DNA of 64,000 bases from Anaerococcus sp. Marseille-P3625 (lineage in GTDB: Bacteria > Bacillota > Clostridia > Tissierellales > Peptoniphilaceae): the NCBI RefSeq assembly GCF_900232825.1, contig NZ_OCTP01000010.1, forward strand, positions 656,871 to 720,870, written 5' to 3'. Below, piece by piece: positions 28,333-35,937 of the stretch (position 1 is the stretch's first letter; every line of letters begins with the position of its first letter). The translations under genes were made by a program, and so were the position numbers. A model generated the notes under the pieces. The model was not told the DNA's origin, searched no databases, and was given only the letters and a program-made list of their open reading frames with translations.

Positions 28333-28951
28333 TTTTCCCCTCGATCATATCTGCTATATGCTTTACTAAAATCTCTATACCCTTGGTATTTTCTGCTCCA
28401 CGTGGAATAATTATATCTGCATATTTCTTTGTCGGTTCGACATATTTTTCATGCATTGGCTTTACTTGTTTTATAAATTGATCCAACACGGATTCTAGGC
28501 TTCTGCCACGTTCTTTTGTATCTCTAAGTATTCTTCTTTTTAATCTTATATCGCTATCGGCATCTATATATACTTTCGTATCGGTAATATCTCTTATTTC
28601 TTTATTTTCTAATACCAAAATGCCTTCAATCAAAATAATTTTTTTAGGACTGATTCTTATAGTTTTCTTACTTCTAGTATGAATTGTGTAATCGTAGGTT
28701 GGCATATCAACGATTAACCCTTCTTGAAGTTTTAATAAATCCTCATAAAATAAATCATTATCAAAAGCACCCGGATAATCGTAATTTAGCTTAGTTCTAT
28801 CTTCAAAGCACAAATCATCGTGCGCCTTGTAATAATTATCATGGCCAATTACAATCAAATCATCCTTAAATATTTGGGAAATTTGCTTTACTATAGATGA
28901 TTTTCCTGAAGCAGAACCACCAGCTATAGCAATTATTTTTATATCTGTCAT
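28322..28951 (-). CDS. udk: Uridine kinase
   Basis: 209 residues. It phosphorylates uridine and cytidine in pyrimidine salvage. P-loop GGSASGKSS near the N-terminus, then the substrate region HDNYYKAHDDL and YDYPGAFD, and later IDADSDIRLKRRILRD. Length is normal. It overlaps glgB by 11 nt and the dehydrogenase gene by 4 nt. Confidence 0.95.
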   Translation of the reverse strand: MTDIKIIAIAGGSASGKSSIVKQISQIFKDDLIVIGHDNYYKAHDDLCFEDRTKLNYDYPGAFDNDLFYEDLLKLQEGLIVDMPTYDYTIHTRSKKTIRISPKKIILIEGILVLENKEIRDITDTKVYIDADSDIRLKRRILRDTKERGRSLESVLDQFIKQVKPMHEKYVEPTKKYADIIIPRGAENTKGIEILVKHIADMIEGKNGC

Positions 28952-29898
28952 AACTTTATCTCATTAACAATATTACCTTTCAGAAATTCATATAAATTAT
29001 TAAAGACGATTTCTGCCCTATTTTCCATAGCTTCTTTGGTGTAAAAACCAACGTGGTTGGTCAAAATTACATTTTTTGCATTTCTAAGTGGATAATCATC
29101 TGGCAAAGGAGGTTCCATATCAAAAACATCAATTCCAGCTCGAATTTTGCTCTCATTTAATATTTTTGCTAAATATTCATTGTCTACAACAGGTCCTCTA
29201 GCACAATTTATTAGAATTGCCTGATCTTTTAATAAATCAAGTTTGGATTTGTCTAGGAAATTTTTTGTTTTTTCATTATTTGGTATATGAAGGGAAATTA
29301 GGTCAGATTCTTTTAAAAGAGTATCCAAGTCCACATATTTTACACCCATATTTTTAATTTCCTCTTTTTCGCTTCTCGAATAAGCTAAAATTTGGCAATT
29401 AAAAACTTTTAACATTTCAATTAATTTTTTGCCGATTTTTCCAGTTCCAATTACTCCAAATTTCTTATTTTTCAAAGTTTCTCCCATTAGAGGAAAATTG
29501 GTTTTTTCAAAAATATTTTTACGATTCTCATCAAATTTTCTCAAAATAGCAAGGCTTAGACCTATTACAAGCTCAGCTACAGAATCATCACTATAACCAC
29601 TTGCATTTAAAAGCTTGATATTATTTTCTTTAACAGCCTTCAAATCAACATGATCAACTCCTGTAAAAGCAACGTCAATCATTTTTAAATTTTTGCAAGC
29701 ATTTATAACATCAGCGGATAATCTTTTGTTGGTAATTATTGCTATATCGGAATCTTTGAGTCTATTAATGATCTCTTGGTCATCTTTTGCAATATCATCA
29801 TAAAAAACAAATTCATGACCAGCTTCTTCTAATTTATTTTTATTTTCAATAATAATTTTTTCATCAACTTCCAAAGGATTTAGTAAAGTTATTTTCAT
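28948..29898 (-). CDS. D-isomer 2-hydroxyacid dehydrogenase family protein
   Basis: 316 residues. An NAD-dependent oxidoreductase with the Rossmann motif GVIGTGKIGKKL (about 150), the substrate Arg region INCARGPVVDNEYLAKIL and the catalytic His in LTNHVGFYT. The family includes D-lactate, phosphoglycerate and glycerate dehydrogenases; the substrate cannot be told from sequence. Co-transcription with udk is likely from the 4-nt overlap. An AGGAGG-like site lies before the ATG. Confidence 0.9.
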   Translation of the reverse strand: MKITLLNPLEVDEKIIIENKNKLEEAGHEFVFYDDIAKDDQEIINRLKDSDIAIITNKRLSADVINACKNLKMIDVAFTGVDHVDLKAVKENNIKLLNASGYSDDSVAELVIGLSLAILRKFDENRKNIFEKTNFPLMGETLKNKKFGVIGTGKIGKKLIEMLKVFNCQILAYSRSEKEEIKNMGVKYVDLDTLLKESDLISLHIPNNEKTKNFLDKSKLDLLKDQAILINCARGPVVDNEYLAKILNESKIRAGIDVFDMEPPLPDDYPLRNAKNVILTNHVGFYTKEAMENRAEIVFNNLYEFLKGNIVNEIKL

Positions 29899-30000
29899 TT
29901 CTTCCTCCTAGCTCTAATATGATTATACTATAAAATTTAAAGACTAAAGGAATTTACAAACAAAAAAGACCTAATGAGAACAATTTTTCCCAAAAAATCC

Positions 30001-30492
30001 TTATTTATCCTTTATTTTATTTCTATTTCTTAACATTTTAAAAAATGTTTGTATTTCGTAAAGACATTCATCTTCCATTAGCGAAAATTCCGCATCAAGG
30101 TAATGAAGTTGACTTCTATCACCTGTTATGTTTGTATTTGACCCACAAGCTCCACGTTTGTAATCGGCAAGTCCTATAACTAGTCTTTTTATCCTAGAAT
30201 TAATTATAGCTCCAGCGCACATAGAACAAGGCTCCATGGTGACATACATTGTACAATCTTCTAGTCTGAAATCATCAATATAGGCACTTGCCTTTTCAAT
30301 TGCTAAAATTTCTGCATGCTTTAGGGCAGACTTGCCCTTAAAGGTATAATTGTGAGTGCGTGCAATGATTTTATCCTCAAAAGTAATGACGCAACCTATT
30401 GGCACTTCCTCGATTAAACGAGCAAGTCTTGCCTCATAAATTGCCTCATTCATAAAAAAATAATCTTTCTTAGAAAAATTAAGATCAGTCAT
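30001..30492 (-). CDS. tadA: tRNA-specific adenosine deaminase
   Basis: About 163 residues. It converts A34 to inosine in tRNA-Arg(ACG), and that tRNA is encoded in this window at 61818. Zinc and catalytic motifs are HAE (KHAEILAI) and PCSMC. The true start is ATG 30492 with AAGGAA 6 nt upstream; an open frame continuing to 30585 runs into the tRNA-Arg gene and is artificial. The location next to an SRP-RNA-like element matches the tadA-scr neighbourhood of B. subtilis. Confidence 0.95.
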   Translation of the reverse strand: MTDLNFSKKDYFFMNEAIYEARLARLIEEVPIGCVITFEDKIIARTHNYTFKGKSALKHAEILAIEKASAYIDDFRLEDCTMYVTMEPCSMCAGAIINSRIKRLVIGLADYKRGACGSNTNITGDRSQLHYLDAEFSLMEDECLYEIQTFFKMLRNRNKIKDK

Positions 30493-30552
30493 AAAAATTC
30501 CTTTACAAAATAAAAAAAATACCTTTAAAAAAAAGATATTTTTCAAAAAAAA

Positions 30553-30629
30553 TGGTGTTCCAGAGAGGATTCGAACCTCCGACACCCGCCTTAGGAGGGC
30601 GGTGCTCTATCCAGCTGAGCTACTGAAAC
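30553..30629 (-). tRNA. tRNA-Arg (anticodon CCU)
   Basis: Cloverleaf with acceptor GTTTCAG/CTGGAAC, anticodon stem CCGCC/GGCGG around loop CTCCTAA, T-arm GGAGGTTCGAATCCTC and an encoded CCA. It lies 9 nt after the SRP-like RNA and before tadA. Confidence 0.97.
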
Positions 30630-30638
30630 AAGAAACTA

Positions 30639-30703
30639 GGCCGTGCGCCTTCTGGAGCACTCGTGCCAACAAGCACGAAATTCCGCAGCCTAGCACGGAC
30701 CTC
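30639..30703 (-). ncRNA. Short RNA resembling the Alu-domain ends of Firmicutes SRP RNA, S domain absent
   Basis: Minus-strand 5' end GGTCCGTGCTAGG and 3' end CCAGAAGGCGCACGG match what I recall of the two termini of B. subtilis scRNA (GUCCGUGCUAGG... and ...CAGAAGGUGCACGG). The ends pair as CCGTGC/GCACGG. Between them there are only about 37 nt, including a hairpin TCGTGC-TTGTTG-GCACGA. The conserved S-domain (UCAGG, GGAA tetraloop, AGCAGC) is missing. A consensus-like promoter lies upstream and tRNA-Arg follows. It could be a deletion remnant or an unusual stand-alone RNA; a full SRP RNA would have to lie elsewhere. Confidence 0.5.
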
Positions 30704-30731
30704 AAATAAAGCTCTTAAAAATATATTTAAT

Positions 30732-30760
30732 AATATACTCTAATGTATTTTATCTTGCAA
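30732..30760 (-). promoter_or_regulatory. Promoter for the SRP-like RNA and tRNA-Arg
   Basis: On the minus strand TTGCAA (30755-30760) and TATATT (30732-30737) are 17 bp apart, just after the dacA stop. Transcription would start about 25 nt before the SRP-like RNA. Confidence 0.6.
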
Positions 30761-31958
30761 TTAAGGCTTGGAGCAAAAAGTTTGTTGCATCTTCTCCAGC
30801 TCTTAACATTTTAGAATAAAGTGTAGCTTCTTCAAGATTTGTTTTTGAAATCAAAGAAACGTCAAATTCCTTATCCTGATAATTTACTTTTGCCAAGCCC
30901 AAAATTTCGCCAGCCTTTACTGGTGCTTTTATAGAGTCATTAAAACTTGCCTTTATAGATGGATTTTCACCTTTTTTTACTATCAAATTAATATCTTGAT
31001 CAGGGTATAAATCGACATATCCTTGCTTAGCTGTGTTAACTTTTAGTGATTCGTAGGCAACATTTTTATCTAAAACACTTACGCTATCATAATATCTACT
31101 TACATAGTATATCAAATCGCTCATTACTTTATTTCTTGTATCTTTTTGATCTGCGCCTAAAACTACGCCAATAGTTCTAAATTTATCCTTGTCGTCAATT
31201 TCTTGCATATTAGTTGTAGTAACCAAACAATATCCAGCTTCTTTAGTTGATCCTGTTTTTAGACCATCAACTCCTGGTATTTCTCCAACTAAAGGAATTG
31301 TTGAATTTACATCAATTTCTCGTCTTTGATCGACAATTGATCTTATTTTCGCATATTCTAAAACTTCTGGATATTTGTCAATTATATATTTGCTTAAGGT
31401 AAGTAAATCTTTGGCAGATGATGAGTTTTGTTGATCATCTTCTGTTTCTACTCCACTAGCGTTGTAGTAAACTTGGCTTGATAATCCCAATTCTGCTGCT
31501 TTTATATTCATTTTTCTGGCAAATTCTATTTCACTCTTGCTAACTGTTACAGCTAATTGATAGGCACAATCGTTACCGCTTGCAACCATCAATCCTTCTA
31601 GTAATTCTTTTACAGTAAAGACATCTCCCTCATCTAATCCAAGATAAGAATATTCCCAATTATGGAATTTTGCCGCTTCTTTTCCTACTGTAATTTCTTG
31701 ATCCATGCTTAGCTTGCCATCATCTATGCTTTCTTTTACTAGCAAATAGGTCATCAATTTGCTAAGTGAAGCCATTGGATAAGATTCATCCGCATTTTTC
31801 TCGTAATAAATATCACCATTTTCTTCGTTGGCAATAATGTAAGCTTTTACATTTTTATCAAGGCCTACAATTTGGGTTTGATTTGCTGCCATAGATTTTA
31901 TTGGAGAAATAAAAAATAAAAATGTAAATATCAAAATTAAATTTATTTTCTTTTTCAT
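30750..31958 (-). CDS. dacA: D-alanyl-D-alanine carboxypeptidase (DacA/PBP5 type)
   Basis: 402 residues. Low-molecular-mass PBP that trims the terminal D-Ala of peptidoglycan pentapeptides. Signal peptide at residues 1-24. Active-site motifs are SxxK in MASLSKLMTYL, SGN in VASGNDCAYQ and KTG in VDGLKTGSTKEAGYC. A C-terminal beta domain and an amphipathic end (ATNFLLQALIAR) suggest membrane association. It starts 8 nt after the ANT(6)-like gene, so the two are probably co-transcribed. Confidence 0.94.
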   Translation of the reverse strand: MKKKINLILIFTFLFFISPIKSMAANQTQIVGLDKNVKAYIIANEENGDIYYEKNADESYPMASLSKLMTYLLVKESIDDGKLSMDQEITVGKEAAKFHNWEYSYLGLDEGDVFTVKELLEGLMVASGNDCAYQLAVTVSKSEIEFARKMNIKAAELGLSSQVYYNASGVETEDDQQNSSSAKDLLTLSKYIIDKYPEVLEYAKIRSIVDQRREIDVNSTIPLVGEIPGVDGLKTGSTKEAGYCLVTTTNMQEIDDKDKFRTIGVVLGADQKDTRNKVMSDLIYYVSRYYDSVSVLDKNVAYESLKVNTAKQGYVDLYPDQDINLIVKKGENPSIKASFNDSIKAPVKAGEILGLAKVNYQDKEFDVSLISKTNLEEATLYSKMLRAGEDATNFLLQALIAR

Positions 31959-31966
31959 AATAGCTC

Positions 31967-32797
31967 CTAGCTTAAAAAAGACTCAAGTTTTTTATAATTA
32001 TTTCTTAAAACTTTGTGAGTTTCAACATCTATTTCTTTTGGATAAATAAAATTAAATTTCTTACAAATATCCATTGCTAATTTTCTAAATAATACAGTAG
32101 CCTTAAACAATGAATAATATATATCCATCAAATCGTCATGATTGTATGTTAGAAGTAGGTTTTCTTTGATATCAACTTCCAATGTGTTGTGGAGTCTTTG
32201 GCCGTCATCTCCCATGTCAAGTTTATATGAATATTTATCTTTGATATAGAAATTTATCATTGCTATTAAATAATTTCTCAATGAATCCATTTTCATACAA
32301 GCTGCTAGTTGATCTTTTTGATCGACATAAAGTGATACTTCATAAGCGCTTGCAAAGAAATTCTTAATATTAGCAATCACTTCATATTCTTTAGGCTTGT
32401 CAAAAATAAATTTGCTTTCAATATCAAAGCTATTATATCCAGGCTTGCTGTATAAAATTTTTATATCACCATCAATTGTTTTTATAAAATCATCTGCATA
32501 TTCGCTAGAAATTATAGACTCGGTTAATTTTAAATTGTCATCTGTATAAATATTTAAATTCGTATAATTTATATAAGTTTTATTATAAGAAAATTCACCC
32601 TTGCTCCTATTTACCATTATCAAATTATCAAAAAGTCCTACAAGTTCTTCTTCTAATTTGCCAATAATTATATCATTTACAACAGTGTAAACATGGATTA
32701 TAGAGTCATAATTGTCATTTAAAACATAGAATATCGTTTCTATAGCTTCGTTTTCTCTTGCATAATCTGTTAATTTATTACTTATTTCTTTATTCAT
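31967..32797 (-). CDS. Divergent aminoglycoside 6-adenylyltransferase-like protein
   Basis: 276 residues. The C-terminal half follows the ANT(6)/streptomycin adenylyltransferase pattern: a small helix bundle, then DIYYSLFKATVLFRKLAM and NFIYPKEID. The N-terminal half lacks the GSR...D-x-D nucleotidyltransferase motif expected in active enzymes. It may therefore be inactive, or have changed activity. It is sandwiched between Nudix and dacA genes and probably shares their transcript. Resistance activity should not be assumed. Confidence 0.5.
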   Translation of the reverse strand: MNKEISNKLTDYARENEAIETIFYVLNDNYDSIIHVYTVVNDIIIGKLEEELVGLFDNLIMVNRSKGEFSYNKTYINYTNLNIYTDDNLKLTESIISSEYADDFIKTIDGDIKILYSKPGYNSFDIESKFIFDKPKEYEVIANIKNFFASAYEVSLYVDQKDQLAACMKMDSLRNYLIAMINFYIKDKYSYKLDMGDDGQRLHNTLEVDIKENLLLTYNHDDLMDIYYSLFKATVLFRKLAMDICKKFNFIYPKEIDVETHKVLRNNYKKLESFLS

Positions 32798-32798
32798 A

Positions 32799-33377
32799 TT
32801 AATCTAAGCTTTCTATAAAGTTTTTTAATAATTTTGCAGTCAAGCCCCATATTACTGGATTAGTATCATAAAAATACATATCGTGGTATAAAGATACAAA
32901 TTTATAATCTCTACCATTGGGAATTTTTTCAAAAGGAAAATCGTTTGGAAATTCCATTTTGTAGGGCGCCCTGTACATAATAGGCTGGTTCTTTTTCAAA
33001 AAATCCACTGATACTGCAAATATTGATTCTACTTCCTCATTATACTTTATTTCTTCAATATTTTTATTAATTCTCCCATAAAATGATTTGATGTGCATAT
33101 AAGAAGAGTTTAATATCATAGAAGAGTACCCCATATACAAGATATCATCTCTTTCTAAGAGAAGCTCTTCCATTGTTTCTCTAATGGCAGCATCTTTGAA
33201 AGACTCATTTTCCTCAAGCTTTCCACCAGGTAAAGAAACTTCTCCAGCTTGGGCAATATTTTTACCTCTTACTTCAAGGAGTATATGATCCTTACCATCA
33301 ATTTTTATTAAAGGGATAAATACTGCGTAATTTTTTATTTTTTGATAAAATTCATCATCTACCAATAAATTTTTCAT
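32799..33377 (-). CDS. Nudix hydrolase, CoA pyrophosphatase-like
   Basis: 192 residues. The Nudix box is intact: GGKLEENESFKDAAIRE then TMEELLL. The preceding LPGG and the overall length suit the NudL/CoAse group, which cleaves CoA to 4'-phosphopantetheine and 3',5'-ADP; substrate choice is inference. It starts the nudix-ANT(6)-dacA operon and is separated from the next gene by 1 nt. Confidence 0.85.
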   Translation of the reverse strand: MKNLLVDDEFYQKIKNYAVFIPLIKIDGKDHILLEVRGKNIAQAGEVSLPGGKLEENESFKDAAIRETMEELLLERDDILYMGYSSMILNSSYMHIKSFYGRINKNIEEIKYNEEVESIFAVSVDFLKKNQPIMYRAPYKMEFPNDFPFEKIPNGRDYKFVSLYHDMYFYDTNPVIWGLTAKLLKNFIESLD

Positions 33378-33466
33378 AATTACCTCTAATTAAATGATAT
33401 TAAATTAATAGGCTTTAGTCAACTATATAGTATAGTATTATTGTATTTTAAAAAAAGGAGAAGAAT

Positions 33467-33871
33467 ATGCTAGAAGAATTTAAAAAATTTATTTCAAAAG
33501 GCAGCGTTTTGGATATGGCAATTGGTATCATAATGGGTACTGCTTTTACAGCTATTGTAAATTCAGTTGTTGAGGATTTATTGATGCCAATAATTACTGG
33601 TCTTACGGCTGGGGTTGATTTTCAAAACTTAACTGTCAATGTTGCAGGTGCAACTCTAAAGGTTGGTAACTTAATAAATAATATAATAACTTTTCTAATT
33701 GTAGCTTTTGTATTATTTTTAATTATGAAATCATTTAATAGAAACAAAAAAGAAGAAGTTAAAGAAGATACCAAAGTTTGCCCATATTGCAAATCAAAAA
33801 TTGCTATAGATGCAACAAGATGTCCACATTGCACAAGCGAGCTAGTTGGATATCATAATGAAAATGCATAA
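33467..33871 (+). CDS. mscL: Large-conductance mechanosensitive channel with C-terminal zinc ribbon
   Basis: 134 residues. Opens under membrane tension to release solutes on osmotic downshock. The N-terminal helix and TM1 (EEFKKFISKGSVLDMAIGII) and TM2 (about 68-88, IITFLIVAFVLFLIMKSF) are typical. The usual cytoplasmic helix is replaced or followed by a zinc ribbon: CPYC-KSKIAIDATR-CPHC near residues 104-121. An AAAGGAG site lies before the ATG. It is monocistronic, with its own terminator. Confidence 0.93.
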   Translation: MLEEFKKFISKGSVLDMAIGIIMGTAFTAIVNSVVEDLLMPIITGLTAGVDFQNLTVNVAGATLKVGNLINNIITFLIVAFVLFLIMKSFNRNKKEEVKEDTKVCPYCKSKIAIDATRCPHCTSELVGYHNENA

Positions 33872-33880
33872 AATTAATTT

Positions 33881-33911
33881 TAGAACCTTAAAGGAGGTTC
33901 TTTTTTTTTTT
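33881..33911 (+). terminator. mscL terminator
   Basis: AGAACCTTAAAGGAGGTTCT followed by ten T. Confidence 0.92.
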
Positions 33912-33922
33912 GAAAAATTTCC

Positions 33923-33984
33923 TTGACAATGAAATTAATCTGGCTATAATATAATTAAGTTAGTTAATTACTTGTGTAACTAAC
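33923..33984 (+). promoter_or_regulatory. Consensus promoter and GntR operator for the ABC operon
   Basis: TTGACA (33923-33928) and TATAAT (33945-33950) are 16 bp apart. An inverted repeat GTTAGTTA (33959-33966) / TAACTAAC (33977-33984) with 10-bp spacing covers the expected transcription start. This is the natural site for the GntR/YtrA-type repressor encoded just downstream. Confidence 0.85.
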
Positions 33985-34008
33985 CAATTAGTTAAGGAGG
34001 TTATATGG

Positions 34009-34383
34009 ATGGATTCTAATAAGCTTATCTTTGAACAAGTTGCAGAAATTGTCGAAAATCAAATTTTAGATGGCTTGTTAAAAACTGATGACCAATCTCC
34101 CTCAACCACAGAATTTGCCAATGCCTATGGCATAAATCCCGCAACGGCAAGAAAGGGACTTAATATTTTGGTTGATGAGGGAGTTTTGATAAAAAAAAGA
34201 GGAATGGGAATGTTTGTTACTAAGGATGCTAAAGAAATTATTAAGGAAAAAAGGAAAAAGGAATATTTAGAAAATATTTTGCCCGACTTAATAAACAATT
34301 TGAAATTACTAGAAATAAGTAAAGAAGATCTAATAAAAGAAATTGAAAAAATTTATGGAGAACTAACAGATGATAAAAATTAA
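34009..34383 (+). CDS. GntR-family regulator, YtrA subfamily
   Basis: 124 residues. An N-terminal winged helix (IFEQVAEIVENQILDGLLK ... PSTTEFANAYGINPATARK) is followed by only about 50 residues, mostly helical, the short form typical of YtrA regulators linked to ABC exporters. The ATG at 34009 is correct: AAGGAGG lies 8 nt upstream, and the ATG at 34005 leads to a stop after four codons. It probably represses its own operon at the inverted repeat 25 bp upstream. It overlaps the ATPase gene by 14 nt. Confidence 0.93.
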   Translation: MDSNKLIFEQVAEIVENQILDGLLKTDDQSPSTTEFANAYGINPATARKGLNILVDEGVLIKKRGMGMFVTKDAKEIIKEKRKKEYLENILPDLINNLKLLEISKEDLIKEIEKIYGELTDDKN

Positions 34384-35230
34384 TAATTTATCCAAAACTT
34401 ACGGCAATAAATTAGTTTTGGACAATATAAATTTAGAGATTACAGAGGGCAAAATTTACGGCTTAATTGGCAGAAATGGTGCTGGAAAAACAACTTTGAT
34501 GAAAATTTTATCTGATCAAATTATAAATTACCAAGGTGAAATTTACTATAAGGACTCAAATATTTTACTTAGCAATAATTTAAAGAAAAATCTAATTTAC
34601 ATAGGAGAAGATTTTTTGACTTATAATTTGAAAGAAAAAAAGCTAATAAAGACTGTAAAGTATATAAAAGAATTGTATCCTAAATTTAACCAAGAAAGAT
34701 TTGATGAACTAAGCGCTCTTTTTAAAATTGATTTATTAGCCAAATATAGGAAACTTTCTTATGGTAATCAAAGCCTTTTTAGAAATATTGTCGCCTTATC
34801 TTTAAAAGCCCAATTTTTATTATTAGACGAACCATCAACAGGCCTTGATGAAATAAATAGGGATTTATTTTATAAAAAATTGATTGAATACCAAGAAATC
34901 GATAATTCAACTATTATAATTTCTTCTCATATTTTATCAGATATAGAAAAATTAGTTACAAACCTAATTATTATAAATGATGGAAAAATTATAGTAAACG
35001 ACCCTATAGACGAGCTTTTGGAAAAAGCTTTACTAATCACAACAAATGAAGAAAATTTAAGCTTTTTTGAAAGCAAAAATATCATCAAAAAATCTAATAT
35101 AGGAAAACAAATCATTTTATATATCTATGATAATTTTACAGATGATGAGCTTAGAAAAATAAGAGAAGTAGCTGAAATAAATAGATTAAATTTAAAAGAA
35201 TTATTTCTAGCTTTAACTAAGGAGGATTAG
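34370..35230 (+). CDS. ABC transporter ATP-binding protein
   Basis: 286 residues. Walker A GRNGAGKTT, Q-loop region, Walker B FLLLDEPSTGLD and H-loop SSHILSD are present. The signature reads LSYGNQSLFR where LSGGQ is usual, as seen in YtrB/BcrA-like exporters of the GntR-linked type. Its partner permease follows with no gap. The cargo is unknown; related systems respond to cell-wall antibiotics. Confidence 0.92.
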   Translation: MIKINNLSKTYGNKLVLDNINLEITEGKIYGLIGRNGAGKTTLMKILSDQIINYQGEIYYKDSNILLSNNLKKNLIYIGEDFLTYNLKEKKLIKTVKYIKELYPKFNQERFDELSALFKIDLLAKYRKLSYGNQSLFRNIVALSLKAQFLLLDEPSTGLDEINRDLFYKKLIEYQEIDNSTIIISSHILSDIEKLVTNLIIINDGKIIVNDPIDELLEKALLITTNEENLSFFESKNIIKKSNIGKQIILYIYDNFTDDELRKIREVAEINRLNLKELFLALTKED

Positions 35231-35899
35231 ATGAAAGATATAAAAAAAATATTATCATTAGAAATAAAAGAATTTGCTAAAAGTTATTTCATTTTTTCTA
35301 TTGTCACACTTATTTTGGCGATGATTTTCTTTTCCTACCAAGCAAGTACTGATGCTAATGAATATATAATTTCAAATAAGATTATAATTGCAGGTTTCAT
35401 AATTTTGTTTGTACTCGTATATATAGTTTTATCCACAGGTCAATCTATGCAAGATACTTTCATTATGGCCAACAAATTAGGCTACAGTAGGAAAAATATT
35501 TCAGAAGCTTTGATTATCAAAGATTTGTTAGTAATTTTACTATCATCATTATTAATTTTTTACCTAAGCAATTTTATAATAACAAAGGCAGAGCTTGTGT
35601 CATTTATGGAATTTAAAGATATAGAAAAAATTATTAGTAATTTGGGAAGCTTTGATAATGTATTGAGAATTTGCATAATTTACTTGAGTTTTTCTAATAT
35701 ATTTGCCAATATTGCCTATCTTGTAAAATCAAATCCTCTTTCTGGGTCAATATTTGGAATGTTAATTTTATCTATATTCAATAATATATTTTTAGGTCCA
35801 AATGGATTAATGAATTCCACAATCTTTACTTTAATAAAATTTATCCTAGGCCAAATTATAAAATATTATGTAATAAATAAAGTTGACGCAAAAGCTTAA
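35231..35899 (+). CDS. ABC transporter permease
   Basis: 222 residues with six predicted membrane helices (for example about 20-36, 50-70, 98-116). It forms the channel of the GntR-ATPase-permease operon. An AAGGAGG site lies inside the end of the ATPase gene. It has no family-specific motif that I recognise. Confidence 0.82.
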   Translation: MKDIKKILSLEIKEFAKSYFIFSIVTLILAMIFFSYQASTDANEYIISNKIIIAGFIILFVLVYIVLSTGQSMQDTFIMANKLGYSRKNISEALIIKDLLVILLSSLLIFYLSNFIITKAELVSFMEFKDIEKIISNLGSFDNVLRICIIYLSFSNIFANIAYLVKSNPLSGSIFGMLILSIFNNIFLGPNGLMNSTIFTLIKFILGQIIKYYVINKVDAKA

Positions 35900-35906
35900 A
35901 ATTTAA

Positions 35907-35937
35907 AAGAGATGAGTTTTTCTCATCTCTTTTTTTC
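35907..35937. terminator. Terminator between ABC operon and topA
   Basis: AAAAGAGATGAG-TTTTT-CTCATCTCTTTTTTTC. It follows the permease stop and overlaps the last codons of topA, so it may act in both directions. Confidence 0.9.

Noticed and set aside
30493..30585. N-terminal extension of tadA beginning MSEVRILSGTPFF
   Set aside because: This stretch is the tRNA-Arg gene and spacer read in frame. The AAGGAA-led ATG at 30492 gives the normal TadA length.
31967..32797. Functional streptomycin resistance gene
   Set aside because: The nucleotidyltransferase active-site motif is not visible.
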